Source: Trichomonas tenax (Eukaryota > Parabasalia > Trichomonadida > Trichomonadidae). Taken from it: 57,149 nt of DNA. The notes beneath the pieces are model-generated. The model saw only the letters and a program-made list of their open reading frames with translations. It made no database searches and had not been told where the DNA came from. Position 1 is the first letter of the stretch, and every line of letters starts with the position of its first letter. Below, in pieces: positions 38,079 through 47,275 of the stretch. Position numbers and translations under genes: made by a program. Where the stretch lies: positions 1-57,149 of the forward strand of contig JALKBU010000237.1 of assembly GCA_023091735.1 (NCBI GenBank). The letters are read 5' to 3'.

Positions 38079-38864
38079 TTAAATTTTGCACAAAAATGAT
38101 CCAATTCCGAGTGAAAAAGTGTGTAAAGCAGTAATATTGAGAGTTGTTTCTATTTCTAAAATATCATCTTCAACTTTTCGAATAATAATATAATAGCTAT
38201 GCTGAGCATCCTCTAGTCTACAGTTTTTGATTGATCCAATGACATTTTCCGAGTGAAGGTCAACTTCCCAATTCAAATCATCAGTTGGAACAGGAGGAAC
38301 CGTATCAAGCTTGTCAGGGACTGATGGAGGATGCTTCTGGAAGTAAACAGTGAGAATTCGTGGATGAACTTTCAGCATTTGATCTTTTCGGAAAGTGAAT
38401 GTCATCAATTCGTCACCGAATTGATTATCCTTTCTGAGGGAAAAGTCGCCGAAGGCATTTGCATGTAACAACACTGCTTCGAAGTGATCACTTTTTATAT
38501 GCGATTCTGTGCCTTCAGAGATTCCAATAACGTGTGAATCTGCGTATGGTTTCATCTTTGCATGATACATTTCAGATCCATTATAAACTAATTGAAATTC
38601 ATGTCGATATCCTTTGATTTTCATCGAAGATTTGCGTATTATTTGATAAACATGCGTAATTTTAGTTCTTGGTATTACAGGATGTATTCTAACAGGCGTG
38701 ACAGTTGGAAAATCCTTCAAATATCGAGAATTATCTTGCGCAGGGATCTTTGGGAAGCGAGAAGTCCGCGGACGACGTGAAGGGTTCAAAGGGCGTCCGG
38801 AAAGTGTCGCCAAATAGCGAAAACATTTAAGCTGTGAGCGGTCAATAGGTTTTTCCTCGCTCAT
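38079..38864 (-). CDS. Divergent Tubby C-terminal-domain-like protein
   Basis: The protein has 261 residues. After a basic, proline-containing N-terminus (about 20-65), a beta-rich domain starts with YRHEFQLVYNGSEMYHAKMK, continues SDHFEAVLLHANAFGDFSLR, ELMTFTF and PRILTVYF (like the PRxMxVxxP strand of Tubby), then HSENVIGSIKNCRLED (like the G-x-x-x-x-S-x-KNFQL strand), and finishes with a hydrophobic helix TALHTFSLGIGSFLCKI, equivalent to the buried C-terminal helix of the Tubby barrel. Tubby domains bind phosphoinositides. Identity to the family appears low, so the call is by pattern. Short Tubby-like proteins are numerous in trichomonads. Confidence 0.65.
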   Translation of the reverse strand: MSEEKPIDRSQLKCFRYLATLSGRPLNPSRRPRTSRFPKIPAQDNSRYLKDFPTVTPVRIHPVIPRTKITHVYQIIRKSSMKIKGYRHEFQLVYNGSEMYHAKMKPYADSHVIGISEGTESHIKSDHFEAVLLHANAFGDFSLRKDNQFGDELMTFTFRKDQMLKVHPRILTVYFQKHPPSVPDKLDTVPPVPTDDLNWEVDLHSENVIGSIKNCRLEDAQHSYYIIIRKVEDDILEIETTLNITALHTFSLGIGSFLCKI

Positions 38865-39288
38865 TCGCTTTTTGACAAAACAAATTTAAAAAAATTTTCA
38901 AAATTCAATTGAACTTCTTTACACTTGGCACATTTATAAGGTTAAATGATTATTTGACATGTAAATCATGTTTTCAAAGAACTTCTTTATGAATACGAAG
39001 TCATTCTTCGCATCAAATGGTTTGTTGACTGACGCTGCCTTGATTGTGGTAAATGTGCGAGAAAAAGGGATTCTCACTCCCTTTCTCCCAATTTTTTTTT
39101 GATAAAATTTATATAAATTTTTGCGAGAATATTGATGCATTTTGGTATTTTTGAGCGACTGATAGAGGGATAGCTTGACTGATAGTCTCCAAAATCAACG
39201 CCACATTAAATAGATGGGAGAAATTATCAGACAAATAAGGTTCCTGGCATATTTTGATAATAAGGTTTCTGTCATCATTTTTTTAAAG
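38865..39288. promoter_or_regulatory. Divergent spacer with one palindromic-core motif copy
   Basis: ATTTGACATGTAAAT at 38952-38966 lies 88 bases from the Tubby-like start (-) and 322 bases from the NEDD8 E1 start (+). The frame of the latter is open 25 codons further upstream to an ATG at 39214. Confidence 0.45.
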
Positions 39289-40785
39289 ATGTCTGATGCA
39301 AAGTATGATCGCCAGATTCGCCTTTGGGGCCACGACGGCCAAAAATTGATCAATGATGCGACTATTGTTTGCTTCGGATCTAATGTTCTCGCAACAGAAT
39401 TTCTGAAAACTCTTGTTCTCCACGCTGTTGGTAAGTTTGTTGTCATTGATGATGCTAAAGTCACTGAAGCTGATCTACGCGAGAGTTTCTTCGTCACAGA
39501 GGACAAATTAGGTCAAAATCGCGCAGAAGTTACAGCAGAGCTTCTTCATGAACTCAACCCTGACTACCAATATGAGGCCATCGTTAAGCCACCAACAGAC
39601 TACTCAATCCTTGAAGAAGATAAGTTTTCTTCTAATTGCTTCGTTTGCACTTTTGGAGTAATCACGCCATCACAGATCGAGCCACTTTCAGCAATAATTC
39701 GAAAGAAAGGAATGAGACAAATGCATATTACATGTGCTGGTTTTTATGGAGGAATTTATCTTGATGCAGGAGACCATTATTCCATCAAAGGCGGTACAGA
39801 GCAAACAGCATCAATGGATTTCCGTGTTTCTACACCTTTCCCAGAAATGGTTGAATACATGGAAAATACGAAATTTGATCAGCTTAACTATGAAGGAAGG
39901 CATGACTACCCATGGCTCGTCGCTGCATACTATACTCTCAAACACATCAAGGCCGAAAATCCAGATTTTGAGCCAATTCCTTCAGATGAATCTTTACGTC
40001 CAGCCATTATGAAACTTATTCTCAAGCAGTGCGCGAAGGATGAGATCGTTAATGAAAATGGTGTATATAACATTTTAACGGTTTATAAGGATGAAGTTTG
40101 TAAGAAAGTCTTCACGCTTTGCAGTAAACCATACTGGCCTAACTTTAACAGGTCAAGAGAGGACCTCGAATCTAAACCAAAGACCAAATTCTGGGAATGC
40201 CACAGAGCACTTAATAAGTTCAAAGAATTGTATGGTGCTTATCCAGTCATTGGTGATATCCCAGATCTCTCGTGCCGTAATACAATTTTCAAGGAGATTA
40301 AGAAATTATATAATGACAAGCATAACAGTGACACCCAAAAGATGATCGAGTTACTTCCAGACGTTGATCCAGAGTTTGTTAAAGAGTTCTGTGCCAACTA
40401 TTGGAGAGCAACAGGAATGATATATGATCCGATCCAAGTAACACTCACAAAGCGCTGCTGCAATGCATTGATTGAAACAGTCTTTATTGCAGAAAGAGAC
40501 TTCCTTGCAAAGCATGGTCACCTTCCAGAAAAATCTAAGGAGGAAGACTTTAAAGAATTATTCGAAACTGCACAGAAATATATTCCACAAATAAATGATC
40601 AATTGAAAGCAGATCTCGAGAAGGTTGTTCGTAGCTATATCCGCTATGAGGGCAAGTCTCTTCCTAGTGTTGCAACAACTGTTTGCTCCCTTGCTGCGGC
40701 TGAAGCTACTAAGGTTATCATCCATCAGCAAATACCAATTGGAAACGCTATTGTTCTTGACTTCATTCTCAATAAGTTTAATTAA
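39289..40785 (+). CDS. NAE1: NEDD8-activating enzyme E1 regulatory subunit (NAE1/ULA1)
   Basis: The protein has 498 residues from the ATG at 39289 (MSDAKYDRQIRLWGHDGQ), which matches where the family starts; an in-frame ATG at 39214 adds 25 unconserved residues. It pairs with UBA3 to adenylate NEDD8 for cullin activation. Landmarks: KYDRQIRLWG, VCFGSNVLATEFLKTLVLHA (degenerate nucleotide-fold region), VIDDAKVTEADLRESFFV, GQNRAEVTAELLHELNPD, and the C-terminal PSVATTVCSLAAAEATKVII. It has no catalytic Cys, as expected of this subunit. Length is slightly below human (534). Confidence 0.92.
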   Translation: MSDAKYDRQIRLWGHDGQKLINDATIVCFGSNVLATEFLKTLVLHAVGKFVVIDDAKVTEADLRESFFVTEDKLGQNRAEVTAELLHELNPDYQYEAIVKPPTDYSILEEDKFSSNCFVCTFGVITPSQIEPLSAIIRKKGMRQMHITCAGFYGGIYLDAGDHYSIKGGTEQTASMDFRVSTPFPEMVEYMENTKFDQLNYEGRHDYPWLVAAYYTLKHIKAENPDFEPIPSDESLRPAIMKLILKQCAKDEIVNENGVYNILTVYKDEVCKKVFTLCSKPYWPNFNRSREDLESKPKTKFWECHRALNKFKELYGAYPVIGDIPDLSCRNTIFKEIKKLYNDKHNSDTQKMIELLPDVDPEFVKEFCANYWRATGMIYDPIQVTLTKRCCNALIETVFIAERDFLAKHGHLPEKSKEEDFKELFETAQKYIPQINDQLKADLEKVVRSYIRYEGKSLPSVATTVCSLAAAEATKVIIHQQIPIGNAIVLDFILNKFN

Positions 40786-41402
40786 AATTGAATTTATAAA
40801 TCATTCTCTTATTGATTGATAACGCATCACCTACATGTGAAGAAAATTTATTGATAAACATTTGAATACTAAATCAATTCTATTCTGTGGGAATTAATGA
40901 ACTCAATGTATGATGAGCAAACACTCACCAATACATTTGCAGAGTTTGATCTTATTTTATCAAAATAAAAATATTAAATACTTTCACATTGATTTTCCTG
41001 CAAAGAATTTAATATTCCCATTCTTTACCTTCATAGTAAAACAGCAGGAAGTATCTTCTCACTATCGAGAGTGGAGAAGCTACAGAAAATATCATATCAA
41101 AATAGTTAAATACTGTTTTTTTGAATTCATCTTGTAACATTCCACCAAATGATTATATATGCGCAATAACCTCTTATGAGCGGCATTACATAAACAAAAT
41201 CCCAGATTTTATCATGTTTGTTTAGCACAAGTATAAATGCGACACTTTACATGTTTCCATTAAAAATAATGTTACGACAAATATTGGGAATCAAAAGAAA
41301 CTATACATGAGAGTTCTTAAATAACCTTATGTGGTGGAAATTTTCGAATAATCGTTCCGAAAAAAACAGTCCAGTGGAAACTATTTGAAACCAAAATAAT
41401 CG
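40786..41402. other. Intergenic, no gene seen
   Basis: AT-rich spacer. Only partial words of the dispersed motif (tttacatgttt at about 41247) occur. Short open frames have no protein-like content. Confidence 0.45.
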
Positions 41403-41424
41403 TCACGATAAATTTGATCACATC
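41403..41424 (+). promoter_or_regulatory. Initiator-like sites of the Rab gene
   Basis: TCAC words at 41403 and 41418, the second in GATCACATCATTATTCAAG just before the ATG at 41436, match the trichomonad initiator. Confidence 0.45.
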
Positions 41425-41435
41425 ATTATTCAAGA

Positions 41436-42020
41436 ATGCAGGATTACGACTTCTTGTACAAGGTAATCATCATTGGAGACTCTGGTGTTGGAAAGAGCAA
41501 CATATTACTTCGTTACACAGATGATTTGTTCTCTTCCCAATTTATATCAACAATCGGAGTTGATTTTAGAATTCACAACGTTGAACTAGATGGGAAGAAA
41601 GTCAAATTACAGATCTGGGATACAGCTGGACAGGAGAGGTTCCTGGCTATCACAAGATCATACTTTGGCTACACCCATCTTGCACTTGTCGTCTATGATA
41701 AGACATCAAGAGAATCATTCGAACATGTTCATTTTTGGATGAACGAACTTGATAAGAAATGCGATAGCAAAACACTCAGAGTTCTTATTGCAAACAAGAG
41801 TGATTTAGTCGATCAAGAATCAGTCACAATATCAGAAGGAAATGCATTAGCTGAGCAATACGGAATTCCATTTATCGAAGTTTCCGCAAAAGATAATAAA
41901 GGAGTTGATGAAGCATTTGATATTGCTGTGAGATGCCTTTTAAAGAATGGTATAACAATTGATCCAGCTCCAGTCAATCCAGTTCCTCCAGCAGGTCGTA
42001 GAGTCACGATTTGCTGTTAA
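41436..42020 (+). CDS. Rab GTPase (Rab1/Rab8-like)
   Basis: The protein has 194 residues. All nucleotide-binding motifs are intact: GDSGVGKS (P-loop, residues 14-21), switch I with STIGVDFRI, WDTAGQERF (switch II), ANKSD and SAK. The C-terminus ends in CC for geranylgeranylation, after a proline-rich hypervariable segment. Rabs control vesicle traffic. Switch I is of Rab1/8/10 type; the switch II follow-up RFLAITRSYFGYTHLALVVY replaces the usual [20 protein letters not shown], so assignment to a subfamily is uncertain. Trichomonads have very large Rab families. Confidence 0.93.
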   Translation: MQDYDFLYKVIIIGDSGVGKSNILLRYTDDLFSSQFISTIGVDFRIHNVELDGKKVKLQIWDTAGQERFLAITRSYFGYTHLALVVYDKTSRESFEHVHFWMNELDKKCDSKTLRVLIANKSDLVDQESVTISEGNALAEQYGIPFIEVSAKDNKGVDEAFDIAVRCLLKNGITIDPAPVNPVPPAGRRVTICC

Positions 42021-42613
42021 ATAGTTTAAACATCTATCTTTCAAATAACTTTAATAATTTTTAAAATATCGAACTCATACAACCATTATTTTAATGATAT
42101 CACTTATAGCTATCATTGCGATTGAATATATATTTTTCCATTGCATATCATTTATTATATCAATTTGTTCATCTGATACCTATTTAAAATGAGAAAGATT
42201 CTCAAATGTAATAAAAGTTTTATTACTTCTCGAATAAAGAAAATTCAATTCTGAAAGAGATGCACAGTTTAAAAATGAACTACAGTAGGTGCATATATTA
42301 GAGAGGCTTATATCAAAATATATATCGCAAGGAAAATGCTTGAATTCATGATTGATACTTCAATAATCTTGAACAGAAAAATGAATCAAAATAAGATAAA
42401 ATTGCATAAAATTAATACCGTTTTAGGTGTTTATCATGGCTTGAATGCTACAATGTGCAGCTAATTTACATGCTGTAACCTCCCATAGTAGCAAAAATGA
42501 CCAAAAATGACTCAGAAAAGCATTCATTTTGTCACTTTTAGATGATGTTATGTGTTACGCAAAATTGCATTTTTAGCTAAAAATTATTTGAAATTTTTAT
42601 TAGTTCCAAATCC
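42021..42613. other. Intergenic, no gene seen
   Basis: AT-rich spacer between Rab (+) and the broken surface gene (-). One partial motif word (atttacatgctgtaa, about 42464). Confidence 0.45.
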
Positions 42614-43708
42614 TCAATCGGCAGCATCATGCTTTTGCTTTTCTATCGATGACGAGCTCTTGTCCTCATTGCTATTCTTGTAGTAAAGGAAGAACCAAAC
42701 GAGAACAACAGCAATGATGATGACGACAATGATAGAAATGACAATGCCGTTTATAGGTCCGTGCTTCAGACTTAGGATCGGTTTCATCTTCATTGATACT
42801 ATTATTAGGGAAATCACTGAAGTCCTTGGCTTGTTTATTCGATTCAGCATCGGATTGTGTTTGTGTTCCGTTATTTACGAAGATGTTCTTTCCAGTGAGA
42901 AAAGTAAATTCGTGTCAGCACTTGCTGAAGCTGCAGGTAATTTCCTTACTTTAACTGTGAAATATTCATCCCCATAAGTATCATCGCAATCACCTTCTAC
43001 ATCACTGCATCTTGATTCAAACTTACATTAACATGAGATCCTTTAATTCTTTGAGTGGCTATGCCAGATACTCTCTCATAATTTTGGTTTTGGAGTTTAG
43101 TGATAAATAATTTGTTGCTAGGTACAACTTCAACTTCAAACGTATCTGGATTGAGAATATATATTCTATCCTCATAATATGTCATGCTTTTCGAAGTTTC
43201 TGAATTATAATATCTTGCAGTCATGGAGAAGTCTGTTGTTGTAATTAAAGTATTTTGAGCTGCCATTTTCAGATATTGTTGAAAGTGGAACTGTTTACCA
43301 TTTGAATTATAAATAATATCAAGATTTCCCTCAAAGTTACCAGCATAATCTGCATAAATTATTTGACACTTGTAGTCAGCAACTAGACATGTATAATTAT
43401 AGATGACCGTTGTTTCACCCTTTATAAAGCTTTGGAACTTAAATAATTCATCCCTTGTTTTTGGCATTTCTGGTGTTACAAAGAATGGATTTTTACATTT
43501 TAATACTTTTCCAGTGAAAAAAATTTCTATATGTAAGACGTGTTTCGCTGTTGCAAGCAATGAAATGTGGTCCGTAAACATAAAATTCTTCATTGATTTT
43601 CTTGCCAATAATGCAGCAAAGAGATTGCGTTGCATTATAAAAAATGAAGTCACACATGTGATGACTCTTTTGAAAATTTGTGAATAACTTTATGAGGAAA
43701 TAATCCAA
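42614..43708 (-). pseudogene. Broken type I surface protein gene
   Basis: Reading the minus strand from 43708: DFIFYNATQSLCCIIGKKIN, then EEFYVYGPHFIACNSETRL; a frameshift near 43540; then HIEIFFTGKVLKCKNPFFVT, TTVIYNYTCLVADYKC and YFKMA-type ectodomain to about 43020. A further frame change gives GDCDDTYGDEYFTVKVRK, an acidic linker (TQTQSDAESNKQAKDFSD), and after another frameshift the membrane helix NGIVISIIVVIIIAVVLVWF with tail YYKNSNEDKSSSSIEKQKHD. At least three frame breaks plus stops. It has the layout of a trichomonad surface protein (ectodomain, acidic stalk, TM, short tail). The family was not identified. Confidence 0.65.
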
Positions 43709-44014
43709 ATTGGATATAAATCATTTGTATTTTGCCTTTTATTTCACCAAAAATTTATGTTGAACCGTCAACATAAATCGTTGATTCTCCAAGCATGTCA
43801 GAGGATCTCAGCGATGATGTAGATGAAGTAAATTAAACTTTCAAGCGATGTATATGAATTCTTCAGTGCTGCAAAAGATGCCCATAGATGATATTATTTT
43901 AAGAGATTTTGTTACTATTTATTAATGAATTTTCAGAGATGTGATGTGTTTTAATAATTTTGCTATTTTCGTTATTAATGAAGATTTAGTATCACAACAT
44001 ATTTATTTCTTTAT
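43709..44014. other. Intergenic, no gene seen
   Basis: AT-rich spacer between two minus-strand loci; nothing recognised. Confidence 0.45.
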
Positions 44015-44884
44015 TTAGAGAGCTTTTGGAAAGATTGGCTCTGTAGCAACACCGTAGTTGTTGTCCTTATCCTTGATCATGCGGATGTAACCTTTCTCGC
44101 CCCATGACTCGCCCCAGGAGTTGCGAACGATCCAGTAGGCTTGAGAGCCCTCTGTTCCGTATCCAACACATGCAACAGCGTGGTCGAGGAGCCACAAGGA
44201 GCACTGTGGTTCGTAGTAAATGCCTGATTTGAAAAGCTGGAAGGAATACTGAGAAGCATTGATGAGAACGGATACGACACCCTGCGTTACAGCCTTCGCA
44301 AGATTATCCTCTGTACCAATGACCTCTGTGTAGCCCTTTGTCAAAGCTGTAGCCTTAGCAGAAGAGAACAAGCAAGATCCATCCTTTGCTGTGTAAGGAT
44401 AATCCTGTTCGAGCAAGAATTTACCCTTCTGGTGCTGTTTGACGTAATCAGGAGCGTGTGAAGGCCATCCTCCGTCGCATCCGTAACTTGTTGTATCGCA
44501 ATCAACAATATTTTGCTCTGAGAGTTGTATGAGCTTGTTTCCTGCCTGTGCCCAGCGTGACTCTGATGCTGTGATAGCTGAGAAAGCCAAGCAAGAGCCA
44601 CATTGTCCTTGATCTTTGATTGGATTGATAATTCCCTTTGTGCGCCAGTCCACTTTGTCGGCAGCAACGTTTGTGAGCTCCTCACAGTTCCTCTTTCCTG
44701 TGATCATTTTGGCTCCGAGGCGTGCTTCGTATTCAACGTGTGTAAGGTGGGCGAGATTGTTGAGGCCGAGTGTGAATGACTTTCCGGCTCTGTTGTGTTC
44801 TTGAATGAGGCGTTTGTTTGAGAGAAAAATTCCGAATCTGAAGTCATATTCATCACCTGTGAATATATTGTTAGTCTCACGCAT
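44015..44884 (-). CDS. Papain-family (C1A, cathepsin L-like) cysteine protease, N-terminus incomplete
   Basis: The protein has 289 residues from the first in-frame ATG. The prodomain part is present (DEYDFRFGIFLSNKRLIQEH, ERFNIN-like), with cleavage expected near VDWRTKGIINPIKDQ. The catalytic residues are intact: Cys98 in GQCGSCLAFS, His235 in LDHAVACVGYG, Asn255 in VRNSWGESWG, and the oxyanion Gln in DQGQCG. Oddities: the near-invariant Trp after the catalytic Cys is Leu (GSCLAFS). The prodomain continues upstream in frame as SLSFLAHEKKAFVAY, but no ATG precedes it before a TAA at about 44990, so the secretion signal has no visible start. It may be an N-terminally decayed copy. Secreted or lysosomal proteolysis is family knowledge. 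Confidence 0.85.
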   Translation of the reverse strand: MRETNNIFTGDEYDFRFGIFLSNKRLIQEHNRAGKSFTLGLNNLAHLTHVEYEARLGAKMITGKRNCEELTNVAADKVDWRTKGIINPIKDQGQCGSCLAFSAITASESRWAQAGNKLIQLSEQNIVDCDTTSYGCDGGWPSHAPDYVKQHQKGKFLLEQDYPYTAKDGSCLFSSAKATALTKGYTEVIGTEDNLAKAVTQGVVSVLINASQYSFQLFKSGIYYEPQCSLWLLDHAVACVGYGTEGSQAYWIVRNSWGESWGEKGYIRMIKDKDNNYGVATEPIFPKAL

Positions 44885-45296
44885 GTAGGCGACGAATGCC
44901 TTCTTTTCGTGAGCAAGAAAACTTAGGCTTTTTTGCTCCAGCGATGAAAAAGTTTTAAATTTGTGAAAAATGAAGAGAAATAGAAACCTTAAAATAATGG
45001 TTGACTAAATTTCGATTTTGCATTGAAATTTAACAAGTATATCATTACATTTTCACTTTTTCTCATATAATGATATACCAATTCTGATTTTTAAGGGTCT
45101 GCCCAACAAGTTACTTCATTTCTGACAAGGGGTCTATCGTCCAATATAAAAAAACATGATAAATATATAAGCAATTACTAAGTAATGTGATATTGCATCA
45201 AATCTTTAAGATTGAACTAAGATTTAAAATAAATATTTCATAAAATAATAACTAATGATCTGGATAGAAAAAACATACTTAGCATATTGTAAATCT
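44885..45296. other. Intergenic, contains the unstarted prosegment of the protease
   Basis: Bases 44885-44990 are open in frame with the protease (minus strand) but without ATG. The rest is AT-rich with nothing recognised. Confidence 0.5.
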
Positions 45297-45527
45297 TTAA
45301 AAACCAAAAGCTTGGACATCAGCTTCAAGTACTGACTTTTCAGCCAGAACGTGTGCTGATTGCAAAACTTCTTTTTGTATACGATAATAATATTTATCCG
45401 ACGGACAATGGAGGCCCATATTATTACAGAACATCTTCTCTTGCGTATAAGTCATGCCACACATTAAAGTAGCATATGTAAATGCTTTTCCATTGACTTT
45501 TAGCTCTGCTTCAAGAATGTCGGTCAT
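45297..45527 (-). pseudogene. Short transposase-like scrap
   Basis: The open frame has 76 residues. AFTYATLMCGMTYTQEKMFC followed by NNMGLHCPSDKYYYRIQKEV resembles the N-terminal segment of multicopy transposase-like proteins (G-x-x-Y-x-x-x-x-x-F-C-x-x-x-G pattern followed by FYxIQ). A stop precedes the ATG by a few codons, and nothing homologous was recognised downstream, so it is probably a fragment. The family call is weak. Confidence 0.35.
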
Positions 45528-46420
45528 GCGGTGAGTTGAGTCTAACTAAAAATGAAGTGTTTATCTACTTGTTCTATCACATTTTTACTAAATCCATCTA
45601 AACATAATGTTTTTAGGGGTTACGGCGCTCAGTGATCTAAGAATTATGATGATTTTTGAAAAAAAATATCATTCGATATTTCATCAATTTTTCGATGTTC
45701 GAAATCAAAACTGAGCCTCATCCCCCCGATGAACTTTCTAATTCGACAGTGAATAATTGTTATCAGAATGCTATGCATTAAAGAATAAAGCAAAGTGGAA
45801 CGAATTTTTTTGAAGAAAAAACATTTTTATAGCTAATAACTCAGTTTTAAGCATTTTAAAATTATGAACAATGATATTTTATACAGTTGCTATGTTTTTT
45901 CGTTAAAAAATAGTCTAAGTCATATTATTTTCAATAAGCAAATTTTAATAATCATTGATTTTTAAAATTGTGAATGTATATATTCTAGATCTCTATACGA
46001 AGAGCCTGTATACGCATTATCTTACTAGGTTGTCATTACTTATACTTGAAAATCTAAAAGCAATGTTTACCTGTCAGATTTTTTGGTTGAGTGAACCCTT
46101 AAAAGAGATTAATCTTTTGACATGAAAAATGTCAAAACATTAAAAATAAATTTTCATATTGGATAGTTTTGAAACTTATGCGTTCCCTTGATTTCTTAGT
46201 GATTTTCATTAAGATATGCTCAGAAATGGAGGAAATTTTATTGCCGCAAATGCACACAATATATACTACTATCAGCCTTGGCTAATTAAGAAGGCTTAGC
46301 TATATATTATATTTGAATACATCCCAACTAAAATTAACAGTATAGCAAAGTACTTTTTCCGAGTTACAACTAGTTTAGAAAGTTCTATATAAAAGTTTTT
46401 GCTTTATAACAAAATGACAT
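45528..46420. other. Intergenic with an inverted motif pair
   Basis: AT-rich spacer. TTTTGACATGAAAAATGTCA followed by aaac at 46117-46140 contains two opposed half-copies of the dispersed motif. No gene recognised. Confidence 0.45.
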
Positions 46421-46436
46421 AATGTCATGTAAAATC
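46421..46436 (+). promoter_or_regulatory. Dispersed motif just upstream of the small coiled-coil gene
   Basis: AATGTCATGTAAAAT ends about 24 bases before the ATG at 46460. Confidence 0.5.
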
Positions 46437-46459
46437 TATGCCGTTTAAAATTGTTATAA

Positions 46460-46750
46460 ATGGAGAATCTTGAAGTACAGTACAAAATCACCAGGTATAC
46501 AAACATTATCAAAGAAATCCAAAACTGGAACCAAACGACGTTTGCTGAAAGACAAAAGCTTTTAACACAGCTTCACGAAGATTTGGAGAAAGAAATTGCA
46601 AAAGAAGAGAAGTATCATAGTATTATATCAAAGAAATTGGATGAAATAGCCTCGCTCAAACTACTCATCTCAGAAAGAGCCTCTGATACAAATGGATTCA
46701 CAGTGAAAAACATAAGCACACAAGATCAATCAAAATCTCATACAGCATAA
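46460..46750 (+). CDS. Small coiled-coil protein
   Basis: The protein has 96 residues. Residues about 5-72 form one long amphipathic helix with coiled-coil heptads (AERQKLLTQLHEDLEKEIAK), then a polar tail. No signal peptide, membrane segment or zinc motif. Proteins of this kind are often small subunits of larger complexes (kinetochore, dynein, tethering), but nothing here allows a choice. It is kept as a gene because of the ATG, the heptad regularity, and the upstream motif. Confidence 0.55.
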   Translation: MENLEVQYKITRYTNIIKEIQNWNQTTFAERQKLLTQLHEDLEKEIAKEEKYHSIISKKLDEIASLKLLISERASDTNGFTVKNISTQDQSKSHTA

Positions 46751-47275
46751 CTGTGTTTATGATTTCAATGAATTTCAAAGGCAAAAGCATATATTTTTTA
46801 GAATATCAGTTAATTCTGATTGATATTTAGCAAAAATATGCAGATATTATGATTTTGCAATTAAACATATGACAGAAACTTCATTTCCAAGATATGTTAA
46901 TGTTGAACTCTTTCATTTTCTCTATATATCTAGAAATTATTCTTAATACTGTTATTAAAAGACTAATTTGTAAAATTTATAATATCCAGTTCCTGCATAT
47001 CTCATACTTGATAAGTAAATATGTTGTTTTAATTATTAAAAAGTGTTTAAATTATACATGAATAACTGCATTGCATTTAATTTTACTTTGCTTCACCATA
47101 AAAGCCACTTCATAAATTTTCAATATAAGCATCGATATCTTAAAGAAGATCTAAATAGCAATGATTATGAGTTTTATGCCATGTAACATTTGTTTTGTCA
47201 TGTAATAAAAACTTTCCATTATAAAAATATACCCCTGCATTTTTTATCTCTCCCCTGATTTATACCTAAATCTGA
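46751..47275. promoter_or_regulatory. Intergenic with two motif copies before the Uso1-like gene
   Basis: TATGCCATGTAAC (47176-47188) and TTTTGTCATGTAAT (47193-47206), 70-100 bases before the ATG, in the gene's orientation. The remainder is featureless AT-rich DNA. Confidence 0.5.

Noticed and set aside
41240..41260. Copy of the dispersed motif upstream of Rab
   Set aside because: Only tttacatgttt matches; the TGACA half is missing, so it was not counted.
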